Shown here: piece after piece, positions 49,800 through 61,300 of the stretch
How the letters are laid out: the number at the start of each line of letters is the position of its first letter
Position numbering within the stretch: position 1 is the stretch's first letter
Assembly (NCBI RefSeq): GCF_000004075.3
Contig: NC_026658.2
Coordinates: 1,178,001-1,242,000 of the forward strand
Reading direction: 5' to 3'
Origin: Cucumis sativus
Taxonomy: Eukaryota; Streptophyta; Magnoliopsida; Cucurbitales; Cucurbitaceae
Length of the DNA: 64,000 nucleotides
The notes under the pieces: model-generated
Told to the model about the DNA's origin: nothing
Databases searched by the model: none
Seen by the model: the letters and a program-made list of their open reading frames with translations, nothing else
Position numbers and translations under genes: made by a program

Positions 49800-52700
49800 A
49801 TTTGAAAATTATTTTGCTACACCTAGGAATCAACAAACAAATCAATTAATTATTAAGTGAGGACAATTATGTTAATTTAATTTGATTTTAGGATTGGAGG
49901 TACTTCGCACGAATTTGCAAAAAGAATTATATGCTTATTTTAATTTTCCTCAATAATTCAATTAAGTATTCTTTAATTATTCAATTTCACACTAATTTGT
50001 GTTTTCTTTCAAGTATCAAATTTGTCCCTATGTGAGTTTGATGATTGGTCTTCAAAAATAGTTTATTGTTATTTTACAAACAGTTGTTATCTATACTATT
50101 TTCATTATAAATCATTATTTAATCAATTTGAGTAAAAATAATTTGGAGAGTGTAAATTTAATATTTATTGAAAGTTTGAAGAGCTAAATAAAATGAAATA
50201 AATTAAGAAAAATATGAGAATCAAATCAAATTTTAGGAGGTTACACTTTTAGGATTTAGCCCTAATAAATTTTAATTTTAACTTTAGAATCTACATGAAG
50301 ATGGAAAAATTTAAATGTGGAAACAAAGTTTTATAATCTATGAGTTTTTATATGGTAGATTGTAAAATTGTATTATATTTGTAGGCATTTTATTAGCAAG
50401 GTTGTCAATTGAAATAATTTCTCAAAATTTAAAAACATTAAATTTAAAATGTGGAGATTTTGATTTTAAAGAAATATTGACGTTGGTAGACATTTTTTTT
50501 ATTGAAGTTAAAATCCTTATTTTATCAACTTTAGTAAAAATAATTTTAAGAGTTTAAATTTAATATTTATTGAAAGTACGAGAAGATTAAAATGATATTT
50601 TAACGGTTATTTTTAATACTCAAAATTTAGAAGGCTACGCTTTTAGGATTTACTCCTAATAAATTTTTAATTTAATTTCTATTTTATTTTCTAGTTTAAA
50701 ATACACCAAAATGAACAAATTTTTTTAGAATAATAGAACCAAATTTTAGAATTTAAGAATAATTACGTTGAAAGATTATGAGAGTGTGCTAAATATTTAT
50801 AAATATATTTTTTTAGCAAATTTATCTTTTGAAATAATTTCTCAAATTTAAAAATATGTATTATGTTTAAAACATTGAGAGTTTGATTTCAAAGAAAGGT
50901 CATGTTGATGGACATTTTTTGAATAATAAAAAAAAACAACAAAATCTTTTAAACGCATGAATAAATATTTTACATTTGAAAATGTTACCCTAATTAAAGA
51001 AAATAACGAAAATGTCGAATATTAAACTTTCATGTTATTGAACCCGTGAAAATGTTAATTTTTTTTTTTTTACAACTACAAGATAATTTGCTTTTAAAAA
51101 TATAGTGTACATAACATATAGTTTTGGTTCAATTGGTCTTATATAATGGTTAAGTATTGTGATGTGATAAAAATAAAATGTACACCATCTTTTCGTTACC
51201 ACTAAACTATTAATATAAATTCACTTGTAAATATTAATATAAATTCACTTGTAAAGTTGATTTTTTTATTTAATTAAAAATTTATTAATTATAGAATGAT
51301 ATTTCAATTTTGATATAAAGTCAAACTTATTAATTTAAAAGAAAAATATATGTATTATTTGTTAGGATTCTTAATCAATCTATTGTGACAAAATTTGATT
51401 ATTGTGCCGTACATAAGAATACATATATTATTAGAAATGTATAGTCTCAACATGAACTCACGACTTTAGGATAGTTATTTTTAAAATAATAATAATAATA
51501 ATAATGTCTCAATAACTTTACTATTTTCCATATTTCTCTTATTCTTATATCTTAATTACTAAATTACTCTTATCGTAATTAGCTATTATTGCTTTCTATT
51601 ACTAATTTTCAAGACACATAAATGTTTTCCTTATGTAATTTGTTTTCAAATTATTATAACTAAGGTCTCTAAGAAGAAACATACAAACACATTATTTCCA
51701 TATTAAATTTTCTTGTTCCGATCAAAAATTGCAAAAACATTTAATATTGTTTCTTTTGTTTTATTTTCTAATACATTCAAATGAACTAAAATATTTCTAA
51801 AATTTCAAATCTTTTATGACATCTATCATTTAAACAATTGCATATGATAGAGGTATTTTCAACTAAATGAATATAAAAAATATTTGTAAAATGTAATAAA
51901 ACTTCATATCTATTATTGTTAGTGTTTATCCAGATTTATTATCGATAGAATTTAAAGTTAATTACAATCATTTTTAAATATAAAAAATGTCGTTGATGGA
52001 TTTTTCTTCCTTTTTCTTTTTTCTTTTTTGGTCTCTACCCTTCTTTTTTTTCTTCTCAAACTTTGCTTTTTGAAATAATGCAAATCATAAAAAAAGATTG
52101 TATTTAATAAAGATGCAAAATTCAAGAAAAATGCAAAGATACTTTGCATGTGAATATCTCATCCAAATAAACTACGTAGACACTCATAAACCACACAAAT
52201 TTACCAATAAAATGTCTAAATTCAACTAAATTAAACACCTAAGTATATATAACAATAAATTCCCTTTAAATTAAAATCAAACTCATAATTAGTGGAAGAA
52301 CTTAGACTTTTTTTAAAAAAGAAAAATTAATCCAAATTGAGGATATTAAATAAAATATAATTACAATTGATGAGTTTAAAAAGGGTATTGATTATCAAAT
52401 GAAAAAGAAAAACATAAAATAAAAAGAAGAAAATATAATAAATGTAAAAGTCAAAAAATGAGAAACGTGGAGTCCCCAATTTGTTGGTTTTCATTTTCAA
52501 AACCTCAACGATAAGGACATAAGAAATCATTGTCATTTCTTGTAGATTAAATTAATGACAATTATTAACAATAATGCACAATTAATTAGTTAGGGTTTAA
52601 ATTAGGGAATTTGGAATATAATGTCAATTCCAATTAATATCAAAATTCACGCTACCTCCTCAACTTCAACTTAGCTTGATTAAGACATTCAACATAATTA

Positions 52701-54680
52701 CATCTTTAAATTTCTTCTCAACTAACTAAATTAAAATAACTCATTTTCAATTGCTTTTAATTATTAAATTTGCCTTCATACCTGAAGTTTTATATAAGTA
52801 TTTATTTCTATAGGTTCCATGTTACTACGAGATCAAGTCTATTGAAATTTTTATCCTATAGTAATGTTAATAAACACATAAAGTATACATTTGATTGGTT
52901 CGAGTATTTTTCTTGTTTTGTTTTTGTAATTTTTTAGAAATATTTGTACACATTAACATTTTTTTCGAAGTCGTTAATTTTTGTTGGAATTTTGATAAAA
53001 TTGAAACGTCGACTTTTTAATTTCGTCTCATTTAAACGTTGATTAATTAGAGAGTATAAAATAATGTTATAATATTTGTATAGTTAAATTTAAGAAGAAG
53101 GAGACAAATACATTTTTAGTTTTAACTTTTTTAAAAAATATGTGCTTTTGGCTCATGAGTTTTAAAAATGTTGATATTAAAAAACGAGAAGAGTTCGATG
53201 GAAATTGTACCGATACCATTGTGAGTCTGTAAGGTATTGACCGCTACCTAGCTAAGTCCTCGCCATTGTAATAACGGGTTTATAAGTTCAAGTTAGCCAA
53301 ATCGTTTGTCAAGTGAGCATTGTATTCTCTATCAGAAATTGTTAGATGACGATGAAGGATTTTTTTAGTAGACTTGTTGTTAATGGTCATATTGCTGCTA
53401 AGTTGATATTGTGATAATAACAATCTAATAATCCACCATATGACTATGTTTAAGAGATTTAGAAGTACTAAATTGGCCCAAGATGTTGGATGGCCCATTT
53501 TATCAATCTGTTTAAGAGATTTTTAAAAGTAGTTTTTAAACAAAAACAATTTGCTAATTATACTTGGAACAATAATAATAACAATAGATTATATTAACTA
53601 ACTTTTCAAACTTGTTTTACCATAATATATCCTACTTGAATCAAACAAAATTCAAATTATCTCCAAAAAGCATATTCACCCTAAGAATCTAGATTCTCTA
53701 TCAAACATACCTTATGTTTTGCTTATTTACCATAATCCAATAACGTAGTTAAGATTTTGTCTTATCATATATTTTTAATATTGACAACTTTTAGTGCCAT
53801 TCACCCTAATTTATTTCCCATGGCTTTCTTACTGATTTTTTGTCCCATATTTTCTCTCCCACTTTGTCCCTAACAAATTATATTGACTAACCATCCAACC
53901 ATTCTCCACATCAGATTATTTGAGACTAAATATATGGTTTGTGAATGTTTCATCAACTGGTGTACTCTATTAATACCTGTAATATATTCTAGTTGAATAT
54001 ATCTAACTGTTTAGTGGTGGTTCATCTTCTACGCTAACCTATCTTTAAGACTTCTTTCTTCGTGAAGAAGGCCAACTTTCTTGCGCATGAGTTGGGTGAT
54101 GATGTCTCCTTTTCCCATGCGAGCCATGCAAGACACACTGATACGGTGCATGATTTTCACCACCTTTACAGTTTTGATCTCCTCACCCTGGCATAGTTTG
54201 GTTTCCTCTAGTGTAGCTAAAGGATGTTATTATGTGATTTGTGGTTGTTGGTTTGCTCCAAAGAAAAAGAAAGGTTAATTGCACTTATTGTGTGCCACAA
54301 AAATAAATATTTAGTGACATGAGAACTCTTCTAATAATCAAACCCTAACAATGTTGATCTATCTTCAATGTCAGTCAAAAAATGAGATTAAAGGTTACCA
54401 ACATTAAATGCCTTTAATAACACCTTTTTCCTTGATGTTGATTGTTTGGCCGACATTGTACCTATAATGTCAGTTATCGATGAAATTAGAGTGCAACTTT
54501 GTATCAATCAGACTTCTCTTTTGATTACTATTTTGTATTAAGTCTATTTTTTATCAATATATTATAATAATTTTTATCTTTCTTAAATACAAGAGTTGAA
54601 TTCTTAGTCGAATTTCAAAAACAAACTTTTTTAAACGAAAAACTAATTTTTTTCGGTTTCCAAAATTTAACTTAATCTTT
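49800..54680. other. Gene-poor AT-rich region
   Basis: No supported genes. Contains A/T homopolymers, an (AAT)n run near 51487-51504, a 24-bp-period duplication near 51208-51256 and a less AT-rich, possibly gene-derived patch near 54020-54260. Open frames here lack domains. Confidence 0.5.
51208..51256. repeat. Short tandem duplication (24-bp period)
   Basis: ATTAATATAAATTCACTTGT occurs twice in direct succession, 24 bp apart, followed by diverging sequence. Confidence 0.7.
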
Positions 54681-54683
54681 GAA

Positions 54684-54907
54684 AACATTGACAAAAAGGA
54701 AATTCAAAATAAAATAAATGTTTATAGGCTTAATTTTTAAAAACACAAAAAAAGAGCATTTTTAAAAATAGCAAAATAAATTAAAATATTTACCAACATT
54801 GACAAAAAAGGAAATTCAAAATAAAATAAATGTTTATAGGCTTAATTTTTAAAAACACAAAAAAGAGCATTTTTAAAAATAGCAAAATAAATTAAAATAT
54901 TTACCAA
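54684..54907. repeat. Tandem duplication of about 111 bp
   Basis: Two nearly identical units (about 54684-54794 and 54795-54907), each starting AACATTGACAAAAA and ending AATATTTACCAAC. They differ only in A-run lengths. The end of each unit is the left arm of the inverted-repeat element that follows, so that arm is present twice. Confidence 0.9.
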
Positions 54908-55058
54908 CTTACGAGCTATAGAAAAATTTTGGATTCTATCAATGATAGCTACTGATAGAAGTATATCAGTATCAGTATATCAGGAACTATCAATGTCTAT
55001 TATTGATAGAATCTGAAAATTTTGTTGTAAATATTTTGTCAAATTTGCTATTTTTGAT
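54873..55058. mobile_element. MITE-like inverted-repeat element
   Basis: The left arm near 54873-54907 (AAAATAGCAAA ... AATATTTACCAAC) pairs with the right arm near 55024-55058 (GTTGTAAATATTTT ... TTTGCTATTTTT) over about 35 bp. The centre has several CTATCA/TGATAG palindromes, including CTATCAATGATAG. Arms and centre resemble the elements at 3620-3907 and 21028-21200. No coding capacity. Confidence 0.5.
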
Positions 55059-55099
55059 AATTTTGATATAAAAGTTGAAACAAAAACAGAATGAAGCGT

Positions 55100-57480
55100 A
55101 TCAAAATTACTTCTACCAAAGAAAAGCTTCTGCTTTGACTTATAAATTTCTTTGTTGGCTATTTCACTCATTTGTATCCATTTTTCAATCTCAATATCTT
55201 CTTCTTCTTTTTTTAAGTTTGATCAGGAACAAAAATGCTTCTTTAAACAAATTAACAAAGGTGAAAATATGTTTTTGAAATTTATATTTATTTTCTCCGT
55301 ATTCTTTCAACATAGGAAGAAGAGTCGTTGTAGTTGGCAAAAAGGTTATACGATTTGGATGACTAAAGACTAGAAAGGTTACCAAAACTATTACTAATTG
55401 ATGCCATGACCCAAATCTATATCAGTTTTTCACCTCATACTTCGCATGCTTCATATCCTAATTTGCCATGATTTTTTTTAAGTTTGCAGAGAATTATACA
55501 TCCAGAAGGATATATGGATTATAAAACTTAATTCCAAAAACATATTTACTCATATTCAACAACAAAATAACCACATAATTGTTACACTATTATCACAGGT
55601 CGGACAATTTTAAAAACCAATAATTCTTACCGTTTCTCAAATGGAAAATGAAGGTTTTAGTTTCTTTTCTTATTGAGTTTGATTTGAAAATAAACCATTT
55701 TTGGAATACATACATCCACCGTTAAAGGACTGTTTCCACACACACACACACATATATAACAAAACTGTTTAGAATATAATATGAAAAATTTTCATGTTTA
55801 TGAAATACATATATATGGTGTAATTGGGCCTATTCAAATACACTATTATTGAAATAATTGGTGAGGTTAGTTTATTTAATTCACATATTGACTTCTAACT
55901 TCGTATCCATTCAAACTCAAGGGTCTTTTAAGCGCTCTTATCCCACGTAAAGGTTGGATTAAGGATGTCTAACTCATTCTAAGTCCAACCCTTAAAATAA
56001 ACATCTCATATTTATTGATCTATTTTAGTTTATTGAGACAGGAAGTGACAAATCTTTATATGGATAATGTACTCAAGTATTTCGGATTGTAAATCTCATC
56101 GATTATAGTGTAAGACACGACTCCTAAATTAGAAAGGAAGTTTTTTTTTTACAATAGAAAAGGGAGATACTTCATTGGGTATATAAACATACTGAAGTAG
56201 CAAAATACTCAACAAAGATGAATTGGTAGCTTGAAGATCAGCTTTGATAGACGGACAATGAGATACTTTTCCTCCTAAACTTCTTCTCTAATACATGAAG
56301 GTGTCGACAATGCAATTATTTCTTTCAACCCAGAGAATTCACAGACAATTTTTATTAGAAATATAACTAAAGTTCACATTGTACGTTTTAGATAAGAAAA
56401 TGATCATAGGTCGGTAGAATATGGCCCTATTCGTATATTAGATAGGCTTGTTTGTTGTCACCGGCAATTTTTCACCACATCCAAGTTGCTTCAAATTTTA
56501 ACCTTAGATTGGAAATCATGGGGCAGAGAATATGGTCAGATATGATAGAAACCCCTCTATAGCCAACATTGAGACACCCAACCATATCAGGTCTTGTGTC
56601 TGTTTGAAGCCTATTTTTCAATGATTGACCCACACACATTAATTCCATAAACATCTCATGCTGGTATAAGTTTGAAATTAAACTATTCTTTTCTTCATAA
56701 AATCTCAATTAGTCCATTCAAAGATTCTTCCAAATGAAGTAATCCAATCAAACAGTCCCATTCTATTAAAAAAGAGTGAATTAGATATATAAATATCAAT
56801 TTTATTACTGTATAGAACAAAAAAAAAAATATCAGAAGTATCACTTTCTTAACTATGACCCTTTTCAAAAGGGGATAGAGAATGGAAGTAGTTATCATTT
56901 TCTTTCATATTTTTTTAAAAATGAGAAAAGTCTATCAAAATCAAGAGAATACACAATGCATAAATATATAATTATTATCATATATATATATATTTTAAAT
57001 CTACCAACCATACCTGTGTCGTTGAGTGTTTCTTGTGCTGCACTTGTTTTGCAGTCGTTAAAGAAAAAAAGAAAGAAAAAATTCCTTAAGAAAAAAGGAA
57101 AATATATGTCAAACAACATCTAAGTGAGTGAGGCTACATAGAATGATAAGTATAACTTAAAGATAAAATCATAACTATAAATTATAAAGTGAATGCTTAC
57201 AAATATGAAAAAGAAAAAAGTTGAAAGCGTGTGAGAGAAAGAAAATCGAAGTAATTGTTTAATAATTTAATAATTTTAAACTCGTAATGACAATGTTTGA
57301 ACAATGGTTACAAGCACACACACAGAGTGGGCATGGTGGTAATATATATATAGATATACTATACTGATATATCCTCCAAAAATAAATATATATAACATCA
57401 GACAGTTTCTGAGCTTTGGGTGCCGCCATTCAATTAGAAAAGAAGAAAACAAAAACAAACACACCTCATGAGCTTAAACA
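55100..57480. other. Gene-free stretch downstream of the LEP-type ERF
   Basis: AT-rich; short open frames on both strands without domains. The last few hundred bases before 57551 are probably 3' untranslated sequence of the ERF gene. Confidence 0.45.
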
Positions 57481-57525
57481 ACATTAATTAAACTGATCAT
57501 AAAGTAGAAAAATATGATATATGAA

Positions 57526-57549
57526 ATATATATATATATATATATATAT
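57526..57549. repeat. (AT)n microsatellite at the ERF 3' end
   Basis: About 12 AT dinucleotides directly beside the stop codon of the ERF gene (57551), so they lie in its 3' untranslated sequence. Confidence 0.85.
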
Positions 57550-57550
57550 C

Positions 57551-58234
57551 TCAATAGAAGTAAGTAGATGAGGAACCGAATCCGAAGCCATCAGAAGTAC
57601 TGGTATCGGGGAAAGACGGAAAAACCGCATTGGAATTGAATCCCATAAACGAGGAAGTGGAAGAGGAGGAGGCAGTAGACCAATCAACCATGGCAGCACA
57701 GTCATTGTAGGAAGAAGATGCGTCAGGCGGGAGCGGAGGGAGTTCGGCATCATCGTTCGTAATGCCATTGTCCATGAAGGCAGTGACGGGTTGATAAGAG
57801 TCAGAGTCAGGCAACCAGTCGTTACCGGGGAATGAACTCGTGGTGAAAGGGTCGAAGCAGAGGTGGTTAGGTTGAGTAGGAGTTGGAGGGTAGAGTTGAG
57901 ATTCGTCAGGAGAGATAATGGAAGTAACGGAGGAGCCATGAGGCATGTCTGAGTAGACAAAGTTGGTGCGAGCCTTGGAGCCACGCATGGACCGAGCTGC
58001 TCGATCGTAGGCTAAGGCAGCGTCTTCAGCCGTGTCAAAGGTGCCGAGCCAATGTCTTTCTTTAGTAGAAGGGTCTCTAATTTCAGCAGCATATCTACCC
58101 CATGGGCGTCTTCTAACACCAAGAAACCTAGTGGGTTCTTGCTGAAGAGGTTGTTGGCCGTCTTGTTGCTTTGATTTTCTTGGCTTAGAGGAGGAGGAAG
58201 AAGGGGAATTGGTTTTGGAGGTTTTGAAGTCCAT
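57551..58234 (-). CDS. LEP: AP2/ERF transcription factor, LEAFY PETIOLE type (ERF group VIII)
   Basis: One exon, 227 residues. A basic, Ser- and Gln-rich N terminus is followed by one AP2/ERF domain at about residues 36-95 ([37 protein letters not shown]). The Ala and Asp of AAEIRD mark the ERF rather than the DREB class. Directly after the domain, [20 protein letters not shown] matches the conserved block of Arabidopsis LEAFY PETIOLE, and an ELPPLPPD motif further on also fits. The rest is Ser/Thr/Pro-rich, probably regulatory. LEP acts in the nucleus and influences leaf blade and petiole development and germination in Arabidopsis; the same role here is inference. The ATG at 58234 is the first Met of the frame. 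Confidence 0.92.
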   Translation of the reverse strand: MDFKTSKTNSPSSSSSKPRKSKQQDGQQPLQQEPTRFLGVRRRPWGRYAAEIRDPSTKERHWLGTFDTAEDAALAYDRAARSMRGSKARTNFVYSDMPHGSSVTSIISPDESQLYPPTPTQPNHLCFDPFTTSSFPGNDWLPDSDSYQPVTAFMDNGITNDDAELPPLPPDASSSYNDCAAMVDWSTASSSSTSSFMGFNSNAVFPSFPDTSTSDGFGFGSSSTYFY

Positions 58235-58337
58235 AGGGGAATTTGAATAAACAAACTTAACACAAAAAAGGGAAGAGGAATAATAATATTATAGGCCTTG
58301 TTTTAGGGGAATTGCATGTTGTGGGGAGGGGCTTAAA

Positions 58338-58350
58338 TAAGCCATATTTA
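58338..58350 (-). promoter_or_regulatory. TATA-like motif upstream of the LEP-type ERF
   Basis: The minus strand reads ACATAAATATGGC about 105-115 bp upstream of the ATG, a suitable position for a TATA box. Weak consensus only. Confidence 0.3.
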
Positions 58351-58399
58351 TGTAATAATTAATATGCATATATGTGACCTTTTTTTCTTTTCTCAAACA

Positions 58400-61300
58400 A
58401 ATCTTTTCCCACCACATTCATGTTTTATATATTATAATAATTACACAAAAACTCAATGAGGAAAACTCCATACTAGTGGGACCCAACTAACTATGCATGA
58501 TAATTGGTAATGTATAAATCAAACATATGTGAAAAGGTATTTGCATGTGATACCTCTCAATTCAAAATTCTCTCTTTTGTTTAATATTATATAAAATGTT
58601 GGACATATTAAATTAATGATACCAAGTAACTAAGGGGAAACTTCTAGTCATGGTCCTATTATATCTTCTCTCTCCCTATACTTAAATTCACAAATAATTA
58701 GTAGTTATACTCAAATGAGTAATATATACTTGGGTGGAGTGCCCACATCTTTGCACCCAACTTCATGCCCTTCTATCCATAATAAATAAACATCTGTCCT
58801 ATCAACGTTCAATACAACATTTATTTAAGTTTGAATCCTTAATTAAGATGCGTTTAAGTATATTTTTTATCCGTTATAATTATTTGTAGGATAACTTTTT
58901 CAACCGTAAACTAGATAGTGAAGGAGGAATTAGTCGGTGCATCCAAAATATCTTACTAGGTTGATATATCTTTTGAAGAACGAGTTTAGTAAACACACTT
59001 TGATGAAAATATGGATGAAAGGTATAGTTTGTCCCTAGCTAACAACTAGGTTTAAATTTCCTTCTATATTAGGCATTATTTTTAAATTAATTGATGATTA
59101 TTTTCTCTTCCCTCTAACTAATTGATGTTTGTTGGCTAAATTTTCACATAGTTTTAAGTTATTCGATGTCAATAAAAAAAAATCTTTCTACATGTTGTAT
59201 TGTTACAATATATCAGGATTTAAATCTCTAACCACACGTTTGTTTCACTTTGAAATAAATATATAGTTATATGATTTATTGTGTGTTGTGAACATTTGAA
59301 CTAGGTTTAGATATTCATAACTTGATATAATCCCCCTTCGAATATGAATAGATACATCTAAATATTAAGAGACATAGTTCTGATACTAACGCCTCAAACA
59401 TCTTCGACACACTTTGAGACCTTAGACCAAAAGTGATAGCATACGAAAATGATAAATATTAGATTATCGTTTGTGATTGATCTTTATTATTCACTAAAAT
59501 TGAATCTCATATTTTTAGAAAAAGTTATTATTGTTGCATCAGGTGGTTGAAGGGCCAACTTAATCCTCTTAATTATAAAAAAGTTGCTAACAATATATTC
59601 TAAAAAGTATACATTTAAAACGAATAAAATTATATACTCTCAAATTATTCAAAAGTTTCTAGCAGTTTCTACCACAAGCCTGATTTTTTGTTCGATATAT
59701 TAGTTTAATCCTTAAATCACTTTTTCTCACCCCTAAAAATTGTAGAGTTTAGTTAAAAATTAAGTGTGAAATTACATTAAAGAAAAAAGAAACAAAACTT
59801 TTGATTATCCTATTGGTTTAAGGAAATTTTAATAATAAGTAAAAATCATATTAAGATATTAGTTCTAAAAATGCTTATAGAATTAAACTCTTCATTTTAA
59901 AACACTTTATAAAAAGGCCAAAAATATTTTTTAACAAAAGAAAACAAATTATCAAAATATACCTCAAACAAATACCTAATTTCTTTAGTTAAAATCACTT
60001 GAAATTTAGTTATTTGTAACGTAAATAATGATTGATTAACTAAAGTTCTTAGTTATAAGAGCAGAAGCAATTTTCATATTAGCTTTTAATTAATTTCTTT
60101 CATGAGATTATAAGTTTGTCAAAAAAGTAATTTGAATCCAATCTTTTTTTTTATATAATCATTCATGATGTCAATTGCTAAAAAGAAGCTTTGTATTATT
60201 ATATGTACAATCACTTTCTAAATCCAATTAACTTTATAATTTTCTTTTTCATTTTAATTATCTGAAAAGGAGTTAACTTTTTTCTTAAGTAGACTACTTT
60301 TTTTAATTAAGTTTCCCAACCAACAAATAGCCCAAAAGATTTGACATTTTATTTACAAATATTGAACCCACAAACATGATGATTTTCTTCATAATTTATA
60401 GAAAAAGAAATAGAGAAATTATACATAATTATGAAATTAATAAATTGTAGAAAAGAGTATATATATAGTCAATGATTTTATATAGTCAAAACCATGAATG
60501 AGGAAATGATCTGATCCACTTGATAGCTATTATAATTGCATGTTCTCCATCAATCACATAATAATTATTAACCAAAGATGATATCTTTTTTTTTTTTTTA
60601 ATTTTAGAAAAAATAAATAAATAACTATTATTAAATTTAACTAAATAATAATAATATTTGAAAATTAATTAAAGTATATGAGAGTGTTCTAAATTAATGA
60701 TGATAACCAATAAAGCTAACTAATCATATTCCTTTCCCTATCAAAATTAGGTTTAGTTAATTTAAGATTAAAAAACTGCCCAATCATGATTTGTGTACTA
60801 ATCAAATCGCTTAAACTCACCTAATTCAATCAAAGAATCATACGCATGCAAACCCCTTAAAAGAAAACTTTATCAAAATCTACAATAAAAAAAAACAATA
60901 AAAGGTTGAAATATCACTTTCGTCCTCGTACGTTCAAGTTTGTTCGATTGTAAAACTGCATACTAATTGTTTTGAATAGAAAAACTATAAAAAATATATA
61001 TTTACAAATATATCAACATTTTATTTTCTATCCGTATCTATCACTAAAGTAAGATATGTCTATCACAATCGAAGTAAAATTTTGTTATATTTATAAATAA
61101 ATTGACTTATTAAGCTATATTTTAAAATATTTCATAAACTTTAAATTTAATATCAACGTTATTTTTTATAAAAAAATCAATAATACATGTGAAAATATTT
61201 TAAAAATTTATAAAAATAAAAAGGGTTTTTTTTTAGAAAATAATAGAAAATACAAATTTGAATAAAACTCATTACAAATGTAAATAATTTGTCCATATTT

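Noticed and set aside
56472-56708. Minus-strand open frame of 78 codons
   Set aside because: No recognisable domain, no splice context and no start context; probably a chance frame.
57484-57984. Minus-strand open frame of 166 codons
   Set aside because: Out-of-frame shadow of the LEP-type ERF; low-complexity Pro/Leu/Ser composition.
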